A stretch of 64,000 nt of DNA from Phenylobacterium sp. GTDB taxonomy: Bacteria > Pseudomonadota > Alphaproteobacteria > Caulobacterales > Caulobacteraceae. The stretch spans positions 61,616-125,615 of the forward strand of contig NZ_JAUXXE010000056.1 of NCBI RefSeq assembly GCF_030681155.1, written 5' to 3'. A program made the position numbers and the translations under genes. Positions 38,285 to 46,351 of this stretch are shown one piece after another; position 1 is the stretch's first letter, and every line of letters begins with the position of its first letter. The notes below the pieces were generated by a model. That model made no database searches, had not been told where the DNA came from, and was given only the letters and a program-made list of their open reading frames with translations.

Positions 38285-38312
38285 CAGGGCTCGCGCCATC
38301 ACGCGAGCCCTG
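38285..38312. terminator. Bidirectional hairpin between monooxygenase and BASS transporter
   Basis: Perfect 11-bp stem CAGGGCTCGCG (38285-38295) / CGCGAGCCCTG (38302-38312) with a 6-nt loop CCATCA, filling the 39-bp gap between two convergent genes. There is no U-run, so termination may be weak or Rho-assisted. Confidence 0.65.
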
Positions 38313-38316
38313 GGCG

Positions 38317-39195
38317 CTAGAGATTTGAGGCGTTCGCGGCGGGCGTAGCGCCATGGGCTCGTTTGCGCCACATCACATAGGGCAGACTGATGACAATGCT
38401 GGTGACCAGATAGAGCAGGATGGCGGCCGGGACCGCGTTCTCGGTGGGGTTGACCAGATGGGCGATGGCCATGGCGATGCCCGGATGGCGTGAGGCCGTG
38501 GCCAGGGCCAGTACCGATCGATCGCCGGGCGTTGGGCCGCCGAGCAGATGGCCTGCAGCCAGACCCAGGATCACGAAGGCCGCGATGGCGACCAGGGTCC
38601 CGTCTCCGATCTGGGCGAGGACCGCGGGTCCCGCCTTCACCATGATCAGCAGAGCGGCGGCGACGATCAGCGCGGTGGCGGCAAGCGCCAGCGGCGCTGC
38701 GATGCGTGCGGCCACTCTCGGCGCGGCGAGCCGAAGACCTATGCCGGCGAGGGTCGGGACGATGACCGTAGCTAGGATCAGCGGAACTATGGGGCCGGCG
38801 GGGATGCGGATCTTGGCCGGAAAGATCGCATCGAGGATCATCCCGCCTACCGGAATGGTGATGAGCGACAAGAGCGCCGCAGAGAATAAGAGGGCCATGA
38901 CGTAGGCGTGGCCCCCGCCAGCGGTCACCAACTTTCTCGGCAGGATCGGCGGTACGGGCGACAGGGCCAGCGCCACAAGGGTGATCTGGACCGCGCGATG
39001 CAGCGGGAAAATGACCACGATCAGCACCGCGATGATCGGCATCACGAGGTTCATCGAGATCACGGAACGAATAAGCTGCCCAGGCTGGCGGACGAAATAC
39101 GCCAGTTCCCGCGGGGCGGTGCCCAGGCCGATGGTGAACACCAGGACCGAGATGCTGGACTTGAGCACCAGCGGGACCAGTTCAGCGACCGTCAT
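38317..39195 (-). CDS. BASS-family (bile acid:Na+ symporter-like) transporter
   Basis: 292-aa polytopic membrane protein with about nine hydrophobic helices. The pattern SISVLVFTIGLGTAPRELAYFVRQP and VPPILPRKLVTAGG fits the BASS superfamily, and the crossover region ALATASRHPGIAMAIAHL is the typical conserved second half. It could take up or export an organic acid or sterol-like anion. The adjacent Baeyer-Villiger gene makes a ketone or steroid substrate possible, but that is inference. Confidence 0.82.
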   Translation of the reverse strand: MTVAELVPLVLKSSISVLVFTIGLGTAPRELAYFVRQPGQLIRSVISMNLVMPIIAVLIVVIFPLHRAVQITLVALALSPVPPILPRKLVTAGGGHAYVMALLFSAALLSLITIPVGGMILDAIFPAKIRIPAGPIVPLILATVIVPTLAGIGLRLAAPRVAARIAAPLALAATALIVAAALLIMVKAGPAVLAQIGDGTLVAIAAFVILGLAAGHLLGGPTPGDRSVLALATASRHPGIAMAIAHLVNPTENAVPAAILLYLVTSIVISLPYVMWRKRAHGATPAANASNL

Positions 39196-39275
39196 GACGA
39201 TGATCCATCGGCGCGCGCTTCCGCGCCGACCATGATCTTGGGCCGCTAAGCGGCCGATGTTGATCGGTGGAAACC

Positions 39276-39650
39276 CTATGATGGGCCAGCCGCATACCCG
39301 GCCGGCCCTGTCCTACGCCACGAGGCGGCGCGTTGTAGCGGCGCTGCGAATGACGGAGAGATATGGGGGAATTTCAGCGTCGCCTCGCCGGTATCGTGCT
39401 TGAGGTTCACCTTCGGGAACAGAAGTTCGGCGACGCGATAGGCTTCCTCCAGGTGGGGATAGCCCGGGGCGATGATCGTATCGATTCCGAGTTGGGCGTA
39501 TTCCTCCAGCCGCTCGGCGATGGCGTCATCTGAGACACACTTGATCACGTTGTTGGCGGCGTCCCCGGCTTCGCCCTCGGTCTCGCGGACGATGATGTGC
39601 AGCCTGATGCCGAAGCGGATGGTGCGGCCGCGTTTGGCGGCGCGACATAT
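39276..39650 (-). pseudogene. Remnant of an alkanesulfonate monooxygenase (ssuD)
   Basis: Read on the minus strand from 39650, the frame gives RAAKRGRTIRFGIRLHIIVR, then ETEGEAGDAAN, then directly RLEEYAQLGIDTIIAPGYPH and LEEAYRVAELLFP. The first and last parts match SsuD, but in SsuD roughly 80 residues lie between them. The N-terminal half is also missing (a stop lies just upstream at 39654-39656). So it is a doubly deleted relic. An ATG at 39548 opens a 90-aa ORF that could still be translated. No ssuABC transporter genes are nearby. Confidence 0.75.
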
Positions 39651-39664
39651 CGCTCATACGGCTC

Positions 39665-39690
39665 CGGTGGAGCGCTTCGGCGCTCCACCG
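39665..39690. terminator. 11-bp UUCG hairpin after the DsbA-like gene
   Basis: Perfect stem CGGTGGAGCGC (39665-39675), TTCG tetraloop, GCGCTCCACCG (39680-39690). It lies 37 bp beyond the stop of the DsbA/FrnE gene (minus strand). It would be very stable as RNA on that strand (loop CGAA) and extra stable on the plus strand (UUCG). There is no T-tract. A terminator or mRNA 3'-end stabiliser is likely. Confidence 0.5.
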
Positions 39691-39726
39691 ACGGCGCGCG
39701 CAGACCAGGGAAGGGGGGTGCGGGGC

Positions 39727-40380
39727 CTAGGTTGCCGCGGGCTCGGCGAGCTCGGCGGCGATCGTGCGCAGGGCCTGTTCGAAAGCCGCAGCCGGCTGGC
39801 CGCCGGAGATCAGGTAGCGGTCATTGATGACCACGGCTGGGACCGAATTGATCCCGGCCGAATGCCATCGACGTTCGGCTTGCCGTACTTCATCGGCATA
39901 ACGCCCCGACGCCAGGACCTCACGTGCGGCCTCGCCGTCAAGGCCAGCGGCTATGGCGGTGTCTACAAGCACCTCATGATCGGCTGGGCTGCGACCCTGG
40001 GTGAAGTAGGTGTCGAAAAGAGCGCGCTTCAACTTGGCTTGGCCGCCGACGATCCCCGCCCAGTGCAACAGTCGGTGAGCGTCGAAGGTGTTGTAGATGC
40101 GGCTTTGGTCGTGGGTTTTCATCGCGAACCCCACCTCGGCCGCTCGGGCATGGATGGCCGTTCGGTTGGCGGCGGACTGCTCGGGCGTCGCCCCGTATTT
40201 TTCGCCGACATGCTCGACGATATTCTGCCCCTCGGGCGGCATGTTTGGATTGAGTTCGAAGGGCTGAAAATGAATGTCGGCCTCGACCAGGTTGCCGACC
40301 TTGCTCAGGGCTTCCTCAAGCCCACCTAGCCCAACGACGCACCATGGGCACGAGACGTCCGAGATGAAGTCGATCTTCAT
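39727..40380 (-). CDS. DsbA-family oxidoreductase (FrnE-like)
   Basis: 217 aa from ATG 40380 (MKIDFISDVSCPWC). It has a thioredoxin fold with active-site C-P-W-C near residue 11, a helical insert, and the cis-Pro SVPAVVINDRYLISGGQ near residue 180. There is no signal peptide, so it is cytoplasmic like FrnE, which acts as a disulfide isomerase/oxidoreductase in oxidative stress. The in-frame extension to 40449 adds an Arg-rich stretch and is unlikely to be real. Confidence 0.88.
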   Translation of the reverse strand: MKIDFISDVSCPWCVVGLGGLEEALSKVGNLVEADIHFQPFELNPNMPPEGQNIVEHVGEKYGATPEQSAANRTAIHARAAEVGFAMKTHDQSRIYNTFDAHRLLHWAGIVGGQAKLKRALFDTYFTQGRSPADHEVLVDTAIAAGLDGEAAREVLASGRYADEVRQAERRWHSAGINSVPAVVINDRYLISGGQPAAAFEQALRTIAAELAEPAAT

Positions 40381-40539
40381 GGGCTTAGCCAAGGTGGGCT
40401 CCAATCTGCTGGCAAACGCCGCGCGCAGGGCAGGGCGACGACTTCGCACAAATTGGGAGCTATGCCGAATTTTGCAACTGCGAGAAGCCGGCTGCTCCTT
40501 TGGCTGGTCGGAGTTCGTCCAGATATGGCAAGGAACGGA

Positions 40540-41304
40540 ATGGATTCTTCCTTCAATCTAAGTGGCAAGGTTGCTCTGGTCACCGGCGCTTCCGGCGGTC
40601 TTGGGTTCGAGATTGCACTCGGTTTGGCCAGGGCTGGGGCGCTTGTCGTGCTGCACGGTCGCGATCCCGTAAGACTGCGGGCGGCGATCGCGCTCATGGT
40701 CGAGCGGGAGCCATCGGCTCTAACCGATACGTGCATCGCTGATCTCGCAGATGAAGTGGCGCTGAAGGTGGCTGTCGAGAGTTTGGCAGGCCGGCACGGC
40801 CGCCTCGATATCCTGGTCCACAACGCCAGCGTTCGCGACCGGCGGCCCATTGGCGCGCTCGATCGGGCCGCCGTCCGCGACCTGATCGAGATCGATCTTG
40901 TCGCGCCCTTCGACCTGACGCGTATGGCTCTGAGGCACATGCCCGCGGGGGGAAGGATCATCAACATCACCTCCATCGCCGGTCCTATCGCCAGGTCCGG
41001 AGACGCCGCCTACACCGCGGCCAAGGGCGGCCTCGACGCCCTGACCCGTGCCCTGGCTGCCGAGCTCGGCCCCAGGAACATCACGGTCAACACCGTCGCG
41101 CCTGGCTACTTCGCGACTGAGGCAAACCGGGCGATGACGGCTGACACCGAGGTCGAAGCCTATCTTCAGAAGCGAACATCGCTTGGGCGTTGGGGCCGAC
41201 CACAGGAAATTGCCGGCGCCGTGGTGTTTCTCGCATCGCCGGCCGCATCCTACGTGACCGGACAGGTCATCGCCGTCGACGGTGGCTATTTGAGTCACTT
41301 TTGA
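40540..41304 (+). CDS. SDR family oxidoreductase
   Basis: Classical short-chain dehydrogenase, 254 aa from ATG 40540, with AAGGAACGGA upstream. NAD(P) site TGASGGLGFEIA, NNAG equivalent HNAS, catalytic Ser in NITSIAGPI and Y-T-A-A-K in DAAYTAAKGG, then the typical VNTVAPGYFATE. It may be a gluconate-5-dehydrogenase- or FabG-like reductase. It is divergent from the DsbA-like gene, with 159 bp between starts. Confidence 0.9.
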   Translation: MDSSFNLSGKVALVTGASGGLGFEIALGLARAGALVVLHGRDPVRLRAAIALMVEREPSALTDTCIADLADEVALKVAVESLAGRHGRLDILVHNASVRDRRPIGALDRAAVRDLIEIDLVAPFDLTRMALRHMPAGGRIINITSIAGPIARSGDAAYTAAKGGLDALTRALAAELGPRNITVNTVAPGYFATEANRAMTADTEVEAYLQKRTSLGRWGRPQEIAGAVVFLASPAASYVTGQVIAVDGGYLSHF

Positions 41305-41410
41305 GAGAGCATGGGGGCCGATGGGCTAAGGCCGAACCACGACGCATTGGGTGATGCGGTCGGCCGTCGAGAACCCATCGACCGCGGAATTAGCCGAAGA
41401 TCGGGAAAGA

Positions 41411-41439
41411 GGCGCCGCGAGCTGCAAGCTTGCGGCGCC
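41411..41439 (-). terminator. metE terminator
   Basis: GGCGCCGC (41411-41418) pairs with GCGGCGCC (41432-41439), with an inner AGCT/AGCT stem. On the minus strand the hairpin is followed by CTCTTTCCC. It lies 7 bp after the metE stop and may also end the convergent SDR transcript. Confidence 0.65.
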
Positions 41440-41446
41440 AGGAAAG

Positions 41447-43777
41447 TCAGAGCCCCGTAACCGCCCGGGCCTGGCGGGCCGCCGCGACCATGTTGACGAG
41501 AGCGGCCTTGGTCTCCGGCCACTTGCGGGTCTTGAGGCCGCAGTCGGGGTTCACCCAGAGTTGGCCGACCGACAGCCGTTGTTGGGCGGCTTGCAGCAGG
41601 TCGGCCATCTCCTCCATGCTTGGGACGCGCGGCGAGTGGATGTCATAGACGCCAGGGCCGATCTCAGCCGGGTAGGCGTAGTCTGCAAAGGCGTCGAGCA
41701 GCTCCATCTTCGAGCGTGCGGTCTCGATGGAGATGACGTCGGCGTCCATCGCCCCGATCGCAGCGATGATGTCGTTGAATTCCGAGTAGCACATGTGGGT
41801 ATGGATCTGGGTGTGGTCGGCCACCCCCGAGGCGGTCAGCCGGAAGCATTCCACCGCCCAGTCGAGATAGGCGTCCCAATCCTTGCGGCGTAGGGGCAGG
41901 CCCTCGCGCAGAGCCGCCTCGTCGATCTGAATGATCTTGGCGCCGGCCGCTTCGAGGTCGACGACCTCGTCGCGGATAGCCAGGGCAATCTGGCGGCAGG
42001 CGCGCTCGCGGGTGATGTCGTCGCGCACGAACGACCAGTTGAGGATGGTCACCGGGCCGGTCAGCATGCCCTTCATAGGCCTCTCGGTCAGACCCTGGGC
42101 GTAGCGCCACCATTCCACGGTCATCGGAGCCGGCCTCGAGACATCCCCATAGAGGATCGGGGGACGCACGCACCGTGAGCCGTAGGACTGCACCCACGCG
42201 TACTTGGTGAAGGTGAAGCCGGCCAGTTGCTCGCCGAAGTACTGGACCATGTCGTTCCGCTCGAACTCGCCGTGCACCAGGACGTCGAGGCCGACTTCCT
42301 CCTGCCAGCGGATGGCTCGTTCGGTCTCCTCGCGTAGGAAGGTTTCGTAGTCGGCGTCGCTGGTGCGCCCCTTGTCATGCTCGGCGCGCGCCTTGCGGAC
42401 TTCCTCGGTCTGCGGGAACGAGCCGATGGTGGTTGTCGGAAGGGCCGGGAGGTCGAGGCGGGCGATCTGCACGGCGCGGCGGCGTCCGAAGTTCGACTTG
42501 CGAGCGGTCATGGCGGCGCTGACCGCGGCGAGCCGCGCGCCGACTTGCGGGCCATGGATCTTGGCCGAAGTCCGTCTCGCCTGTGCCGCGGCCGTGCTGG
42601 CGGCGAGTTCGGCGGCGACGACGGCGCGGCCGCCATTCAGGGCGCGGGCCAGGACGACAAGCTCTTCGATTTTCTGGACCGCGAAGGCGAGCCATTGCCG
42701 GACGTCGCTATCGATGTCGCGCTCCAGGGCCAGGTCGATCGGCGTGTGGAGCAGGGAGCAGGATGGCGCAAGGATGATTTCCCGCTTGGTGGCGAGCAGG
42801 GGCTCCAGCTTGGCCAGCAAGCGCTCGAGGTCGGTGCGCCAGACATTGCGGCCGTCGATGACGCCGAGAGAGAGGACGAGCCCGGTCGGCGCGTTGGCCA
42901 GCACGCGGTCAATCTGGTCGCCGCCGCGGACCAGGTCGATGTGCAGACCGGCGACAGGAAGGGCGAGGGCGGTTTCCAGGTTGTCGTCGAGCGCCCCGAA
43001 ATAGGTGGTCAGCATCAGCTTCACGCCCGGTGCGGTGCGCGCCAGCAGGCGGTAGGCCTCATGCAGGGCGGCGCGGTCTGTGCCGTCGAGATCAAGCACC
43101 AGGCAGGGCTCATCGATCTGCACCCAGGTGGCGCCGGCCAACTCCAGCTTGTTCAGCACCTTGGTGTAGACGTCCACCAGGTCGCCGAGCCGGGTGCGCG
43201 GGTCGAAACCATCGGTCTTGGACTTGGCGAGCTTGAGGAAGGTGACCGGTCCCAACAGCACCGGGCGAGTATCGATCCCCTGCGCCTTGGCTTCGATGAA
43301 TTCGTCGATCGCCTTGGTCGAGGCGAGGGCGAAGGCTTGGTCCGGGGACACTTCCGGAACCAGGTAGTGGTAGTTGGTGTCGAACCACTTGGTCATCTCG
43401 GCGGCGGGCGCATCGAGGGCGTGGTGGTGATGGCCGTGGCCGCAGTCGGCGTAATCGGCCTCGCCCTGCGCGCCGCGAGCCATGGCGAAGAAGGTGTCGA
43501 GCTCGACCGCCCCGCCGTTCCAGCCATAGACCTCCGGAATGGCGCCGACCATGGCGCTCGTATCCAGCACGTGATCGTAGAACGAAAAGTCATTGGACGG
43601 GATATGATCGACGCCCAGGTCGCGCTGGCGGGCCCAGGTCTTGGCGCGCAGATCGGCCGCTACGTCGAGCAGCGCCTGTTTGTCGCTCTTGCCGGCCCAA
43701 TATCGCTCCAGCGCGGTCTTCAGTTCGCGCTTGGGGCCTATCCGGGGGAAGCCGAGGGTGGCGACGGTGACGGTCAT
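41447..43777 (-). CDS. metE: Cobalamin-independent methionine synthase
   Basis: 776-aa MetE, which transfers the methyl group of 5-methyltetrahydropteroyl-triglutamate to homocysteine. It has two barrel halves of normal length. Zinc and homocysteine ligands in the C-terminal half are H and C of HTHMCYSEFNDI, the Glu in DVISIETARSKMELL, and the C of NPDCGLKTRKW. GSFPQTEEVRKARAEH starts the C-terminal barrel. Behind it lies a B12 riboswitch (about 43895-44105), meaning the enzyme is made when cobalamin is scarce; a B12-dependent MetH is implied elsewhere in the genome. Confidence 0.97.
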   Translation of the reverse strand: MTVTVATLGFPRIGPKRELKTALERYWAGKSDKQALLDVAADLRAKTWARQRDLGVDHIPSNDFSFYDHVLDTSAMVGAIPEVYGWNGGAVELDTFFAMARGAQGEADYADCGHGHHHHALDAPAAEMTKWFDTNYHYLVPEVSPDQAFALASTKAIDEFIEAKAQGIDTRPVLLGPVTFLKLAKSKTDGFDPRTRLGDLVDVYTKVLNKLELAGATWVQIDEPCLVLDLDGTDRAALHEAYRLLARTAPGVKLMLTTYFGALDDNLETALALPVAGLHIDLVRGGDQIDRVLANAPTGLVLSLGVIDGRNVWRTDLERLLAKLEPLLATKREIILAPSCSLLHTPIDLALERDIDSDVRQWLAFAVQKIEELVVLARALNGGRAVVAAELAASTAAAQARRTSAKIHGPQVGARLAAVSAAMTARKSNFGRRRAVQIARLDLPALPTTTIGSFPQTEEVRKARAEHDKGRTSDADYETFLREETERAIRWQEEVGLDVLVHGEFERNDMVQYFGEQLAGFTFTKYAWVQSYGSRCVRPPILYGDVSRPAPMTVEWWRYAQGLTERPMKGMLTGPVTILNWSFVRDDITRERACRQIALAIRDEVVDLEAAGAKIIQIDEAALREGLPLRRKDWDAYLDWAVECFRLTASGVADHTQIHTHMCYSEFNDIIAAIGAMDADVISIETARSKMELLDAFADYAYPAEIGPGVYDIHSPRVPSMEEMADLLQAAQQRLSVGQLWVNPDCGLKTRKWPETKAALVNMVAAARQARAVTGL

Positions 43778-43894
43778 GATGCCTTGCCAGTTCTGTTGAT
43801 GGCGAGGCGAGCAGACGCGAGCGGGCGCAAACCGGCGCGGGTGCGCAGGTCGGGCATGCTTGCGACCTGACCGGGCACCCCGCCGGAGGACGTT

Positions 43895-44105
43895 ATCTGT
43901 CGAGGCAGGTCTCCTGGCTCACGGGTCAGCGCCTCTCGTCCTGGCCTTCCCGATCCGCCACCGTTCAAGTTCGGCGGATCAGTGACACGTATTGGACGTC
44001 GGCTCGCCGCTTACAGTTGCGGGGGCAGCGCCGGCATTGGTCGCAAGCGACCTCACCGGATTCCCATCTTAGCCCCAAAGCGCGAACGCCCCGGGGAACC
44101 ACGAC
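43895..44105 (-). promoter_or_regulatory. Cobalamin (B12) riboswitch upstream of metE
   Basis: Read on the minus strand it has the ordered conserved elements of the cobalamin riboswitch: GGGAATCCGGTG (about 44065-44054), GCCGGCGCTGCCCCCGCAAC followed by TGTAAG, GTCACTGATCC, CGGGAAGGC, and the terminal B12-box segment GAGCCAGGAGACCTGCC (43919-43903). B12 binding would block expression of metE 118 bp further on. Confidence 0.93.
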
Positions 44106-44145
44106 GGCTGCATCTATGGCGAGAGGACGTGACGAGTCAACAGGG

Positions 44146-44165
44146 ACATAAGGATATCCTTATGT
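44146..44165. promoter_or_regulatory. 20-bp perfect palindrome upstream of the metE riboswitch
   Basis: ACATAAGGATATCCTTATGT is a perfect palindrome, about 40 bp upstream of the riboswitch and so near the expected metE promoter. Such GATATC-centred palindromes are like sites of ArsR-family methionine/SAM-pool regulators (SahR/SamR type) in alphaproteobacteria. The regulator is not in this window; the link is inference. Confidence 0.6.
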
Positions 44166-44473
44166 GAATGATTGGGGCTGCTGGTTGCTGACGGGTCGCT
44201 GGATGCTGAAGCGCAGCGCAAGGCAAGTCGGCCGTGGCGCCATATGCGCTGGTCGTTGATCGCAGAGCGCTAGGCCACGCGTTAACTTCCGACTCCAAGT
44301 GCGCCCGTTGGTCTGCGCGATAGAGGGCTCCGCGCGTTGGACGAACTGCACTGACATTAGAGGGAACGTACAAAAGCCTGTGCTGTCATGACCTAGTGGC
44401 GATGATCGCAGTCCGATTGCAACACGGCTAAACCTGTTCCGTCTTCCGATAATATTCCTTAGGCGAAGATGGA
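44166..44473. other. Gap upstream of metE without a clear gene
   Basis: No ORF with coding character; the ORFs here are Arg/Ser-rich out-of-frame readings. The stretch is slightly less GC-rich near 44440-44465 (CCGATAATATTCCTTAGG), which may be a promoter for the small ORF that follows. Confidence 0.4.
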
Positions 44474-44656
44474 GTGGCCAGATGGACAGAAGCATCCCTT
44501 GGCAAGGTCGTCGGTATTGTCGCTTCGACCTTCGTCCGGCATCAGCTCACCGATTATGATCTGCTTCTGAAGATCCCAGGCATGGAACGCGCCGAGGCGA
44601 GATTGATCGTCGCCAGAGAGGTAAGCGACATTCTTGAGGGCTGGCGCCAGGTCTAG
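44474..44656 (+). CDS. Possible 60-aa hypothetical protein
   Basis: GTG 44474 with GATGGAG just upstream; an out-of-frame ATG at 44469 competes. The product has balanced composition and predicted helices (VGIVASTFVRHQLTDYDLLL, then KIPGMERAEARLIVAREVSD). The LLKIPGMERAEARLIV segment faintly resembles a helix-hairpin-helix DNA-binding unit. It is not recognised. It stands alone, followed by a repeat-bearing gap. Confidence 0.4.
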   Translation: MARWTEASLGKVVGIVASTFVRHQLTDYDLLLKIPGMERAEARLIVAREVSDILEGWRQV

Positions 44657-44753
44657 CGTGCTCGCCTGGCGGTGCTCCGTTTTACTCCAGCCATCGGCAC
44701 AGACCAGCGCGCTTGCCCCCGAGGCAATGACTCAAAAGCCGTGCAAATCTCAG

Positions 44754-44861
44754 TCGCAGAGTTTGGAGTCAAAACCCGCGCTTATTGAATCAGTCGCATG
44801 GTTATGAGTCGGGCCGACATGTGACGGACAGCGGAAGTGCGGTCGCAGGGTTTGGAGTCAG
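44754..44861 (+). repeat. Three copies of a 19-bp repeat upstream of the EAL gene
   Basis: Copies at 44754-44772, 44794-44812 and 44843-44861 share the pattern GTCGCA-K-R-GTTTGGAGTCA; the middle copy is the most diverged. A related TGACTCAAAAGCCG element starts at about 44729. Start-to-start spacing is 40 and 49 bp. They lie 134-241 bp upstream of the EAL start. They could be regulator sites or remnants of a dispersed intergenic repeat family. The rest of the gap 44657-44994 shows no gene. Confidence 0.5.
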
Positions 44862-44994
44862 CGACAGCGCCAGAAGCGGAAATTGGACTCGTGCCAGCTT
44901 GCGGACGTTCAGCAGTCCTCGCGGACGGCGCTCAAGACTCCATAAACCGACAATCTCTAAGCTGAATCCGGATAGAGATTGAGGAAGCGGGACC

Positions 44995-45765
44995 ATGACG
45001 ACGGGATGCGAGGGCTGCCGCGACGGAACCGGATTTGAACAACCGTTCTCGATGGCGTTTCAGCCCATCGTCGATGTCAACGGCCAAGCGATCTTCGCTT
45101 ACGAGGCGCTGGTTCGCGGCACGGAACGGCAAGGTGCCTACTCGGTCTTGAGCCAGGTCGCCGACGGCAACCGTTACGCGTTCGACCAACAATGCCGCGT
45201 CAAGGCGATCGAGTTGGCCACCGGCCTAGGCTTGCCCCAAACTGGCGCGTCGCTTTCCATCAATTTCATGCCCAACGCGGTTTATGAGCCCAGGGCCTGC
45301 ATTCGCCTGACCCTGGCCACGGCTATGCGCACCGGCTTCCCCCTCAACAAGATCATCTTCGAGTTTACCGAGGACGAGAAGCTCGACACCGATCATCTGC
45401 TCAACATCCTGCGAACCTATCGCGCAATGGGGTTCAAGACGGCGATCGACGATTTTGGGGCCGGCTACGCGGGTCTTGGCCTGCTCTCGAAATTCCAACC
45501 CGATATCGTCAAGCTCGACATGGAGCTGATCCGCGGCATCGACCGAGACGGGGTCAAGCAACGGATCGTCAAGTCGATGATCACCCTGCTCAGCGATTTG
45601 AATATCCAGACCATCTGCGAAGGGGTCGAGACCGCCGAGGAGCTTGGCGTTCTTCAGGACCTAGGCGCCAACCTGATCCAGGGTTACGTGCTGGCCAAGC
45701 CGATGTTCGAGGGGCTCGTTGGTTTTGACGGCCTCAGTGGCATGACGGCTCGCAAAGTCGCCTGA
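44995..45765 (+). CDS. EAL-domain c-di-GMP phosphodiesterase
   Basis: 256-aa stand-alone EAL domain. ATG 44995 has GAGGAAGCGGGA upstream. All catalytic and metal residues are visible: Glu in YEALVRG, Asn in SINFMP, Glu in FEFTEDE, the Asp pair in AIDDFGAGYAG, Lys in KLDMEL, Glu in CEGVET and Gln in QGYVLAKP. It should therefore hydrolyse c-di-GMP to pGpG. There is no GGDEF, PAS or membrane segment, and only a short N-terminus with Cys5 and Cys8. In Caulobacter relatives such enzymes influence motility and surface attachment. Confidence 0.93.
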   Translation: MTTGCEGCRDGTGFEQPFSMAFQPIVDVNGQAIFAYEALVRGTERQGAYSVLSQVADGNRYAFDQQCRVKAIELATGLGLPQTGASLSINFMPNAVYEPRACIRLTLATAMRTGFPLNKIIFEFTEDEKLDTDHLLNILRTYRAMGFKTAIDDFGAGYAGLGLLSKFQPDIVKLDMELIRGIDRDGVKQRIVKSMITLLSDLNIQTICEGVETAEELGVLQDLGANLIQGYVLAKPMFEGLVGFDGLSGMTARKVA

Positions 45766-46351
45766 TGGGGTGTCCGCTGCACAATCACCATTCACGGAGC
45801 ATCCGCACCTTAGATTCCGCTCACCACCCTGCCCTGCCAATCCTTTCAAGCTGGGCCACTCGCGGACCTCGGGATCGGTCCAGAAAACGACATTCATTTC
45901 CACGAATAGATCGGGCTTGATCAGCTGATTAGCTTGGTGGTTCACAGCCACGACCGGCTGAACTCATGGTCACGCAGGCCTAGTCGGCAAAGCCTTACTG
46001 GAACGACGTCGTCCACGCGCTGGCGGCCCGCGCGCCGCCGGCGCAACGAGCGGACGTGACCCGTCGGGCCTGCCGCCTAGGCCGCCAGATCGGCTTCGAA
46101 TGGACCCGCCCCAGTGCGAAAAGACGTATCGACACGAAGGAATTTGAAGTCGCTTAACGCGACACTTGATAAATCCAGAGATGTACTCATCGGACTTTCG
46201 GCCGTGGAATCCAAGGTGCGAACGAAAGTCAGTCGCTAAGGACGCCGCGACAGCGAAGCATTGTTACTGTCAGCTCTTTATTTCCCTTAGGAAACCAACG
46301 GCCAAGCTGCTCGTTTAACCGCATTCGGACTATCCGAGCTGCGGGCGTTTC
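45766..46351. other. 586-bp gap before the five-gene operon
   Basis: No convincing gene on either strand; the 96-codon minus-strand ORF at 45661-45951 overlaps the EAL gene and lacks coding character. It must hold the promoter of the five-gene operon. A small hairpin GTCGC-TTAAC-GCGAC lies at about 46149-46163. AT-richer pieces (CTTGATAAATCC, CTCTTTATTTCCC) at about 46165-46290 are candidate promoter regions. Confidence 0.4.

Noticed and set aside
42377..43870. 497-codon ORF antisense to metE
   Set aside because: Same effect: metE is unmistakable on the minus strand, and the ORF runs on toward the riboswitch without a family signature.
44160..44495. 111-codon minus-strand ORF upstream of metE
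   Set aside because: Arg/Ser-rich, no ribosome site, runs over the palindrome and promoter area.
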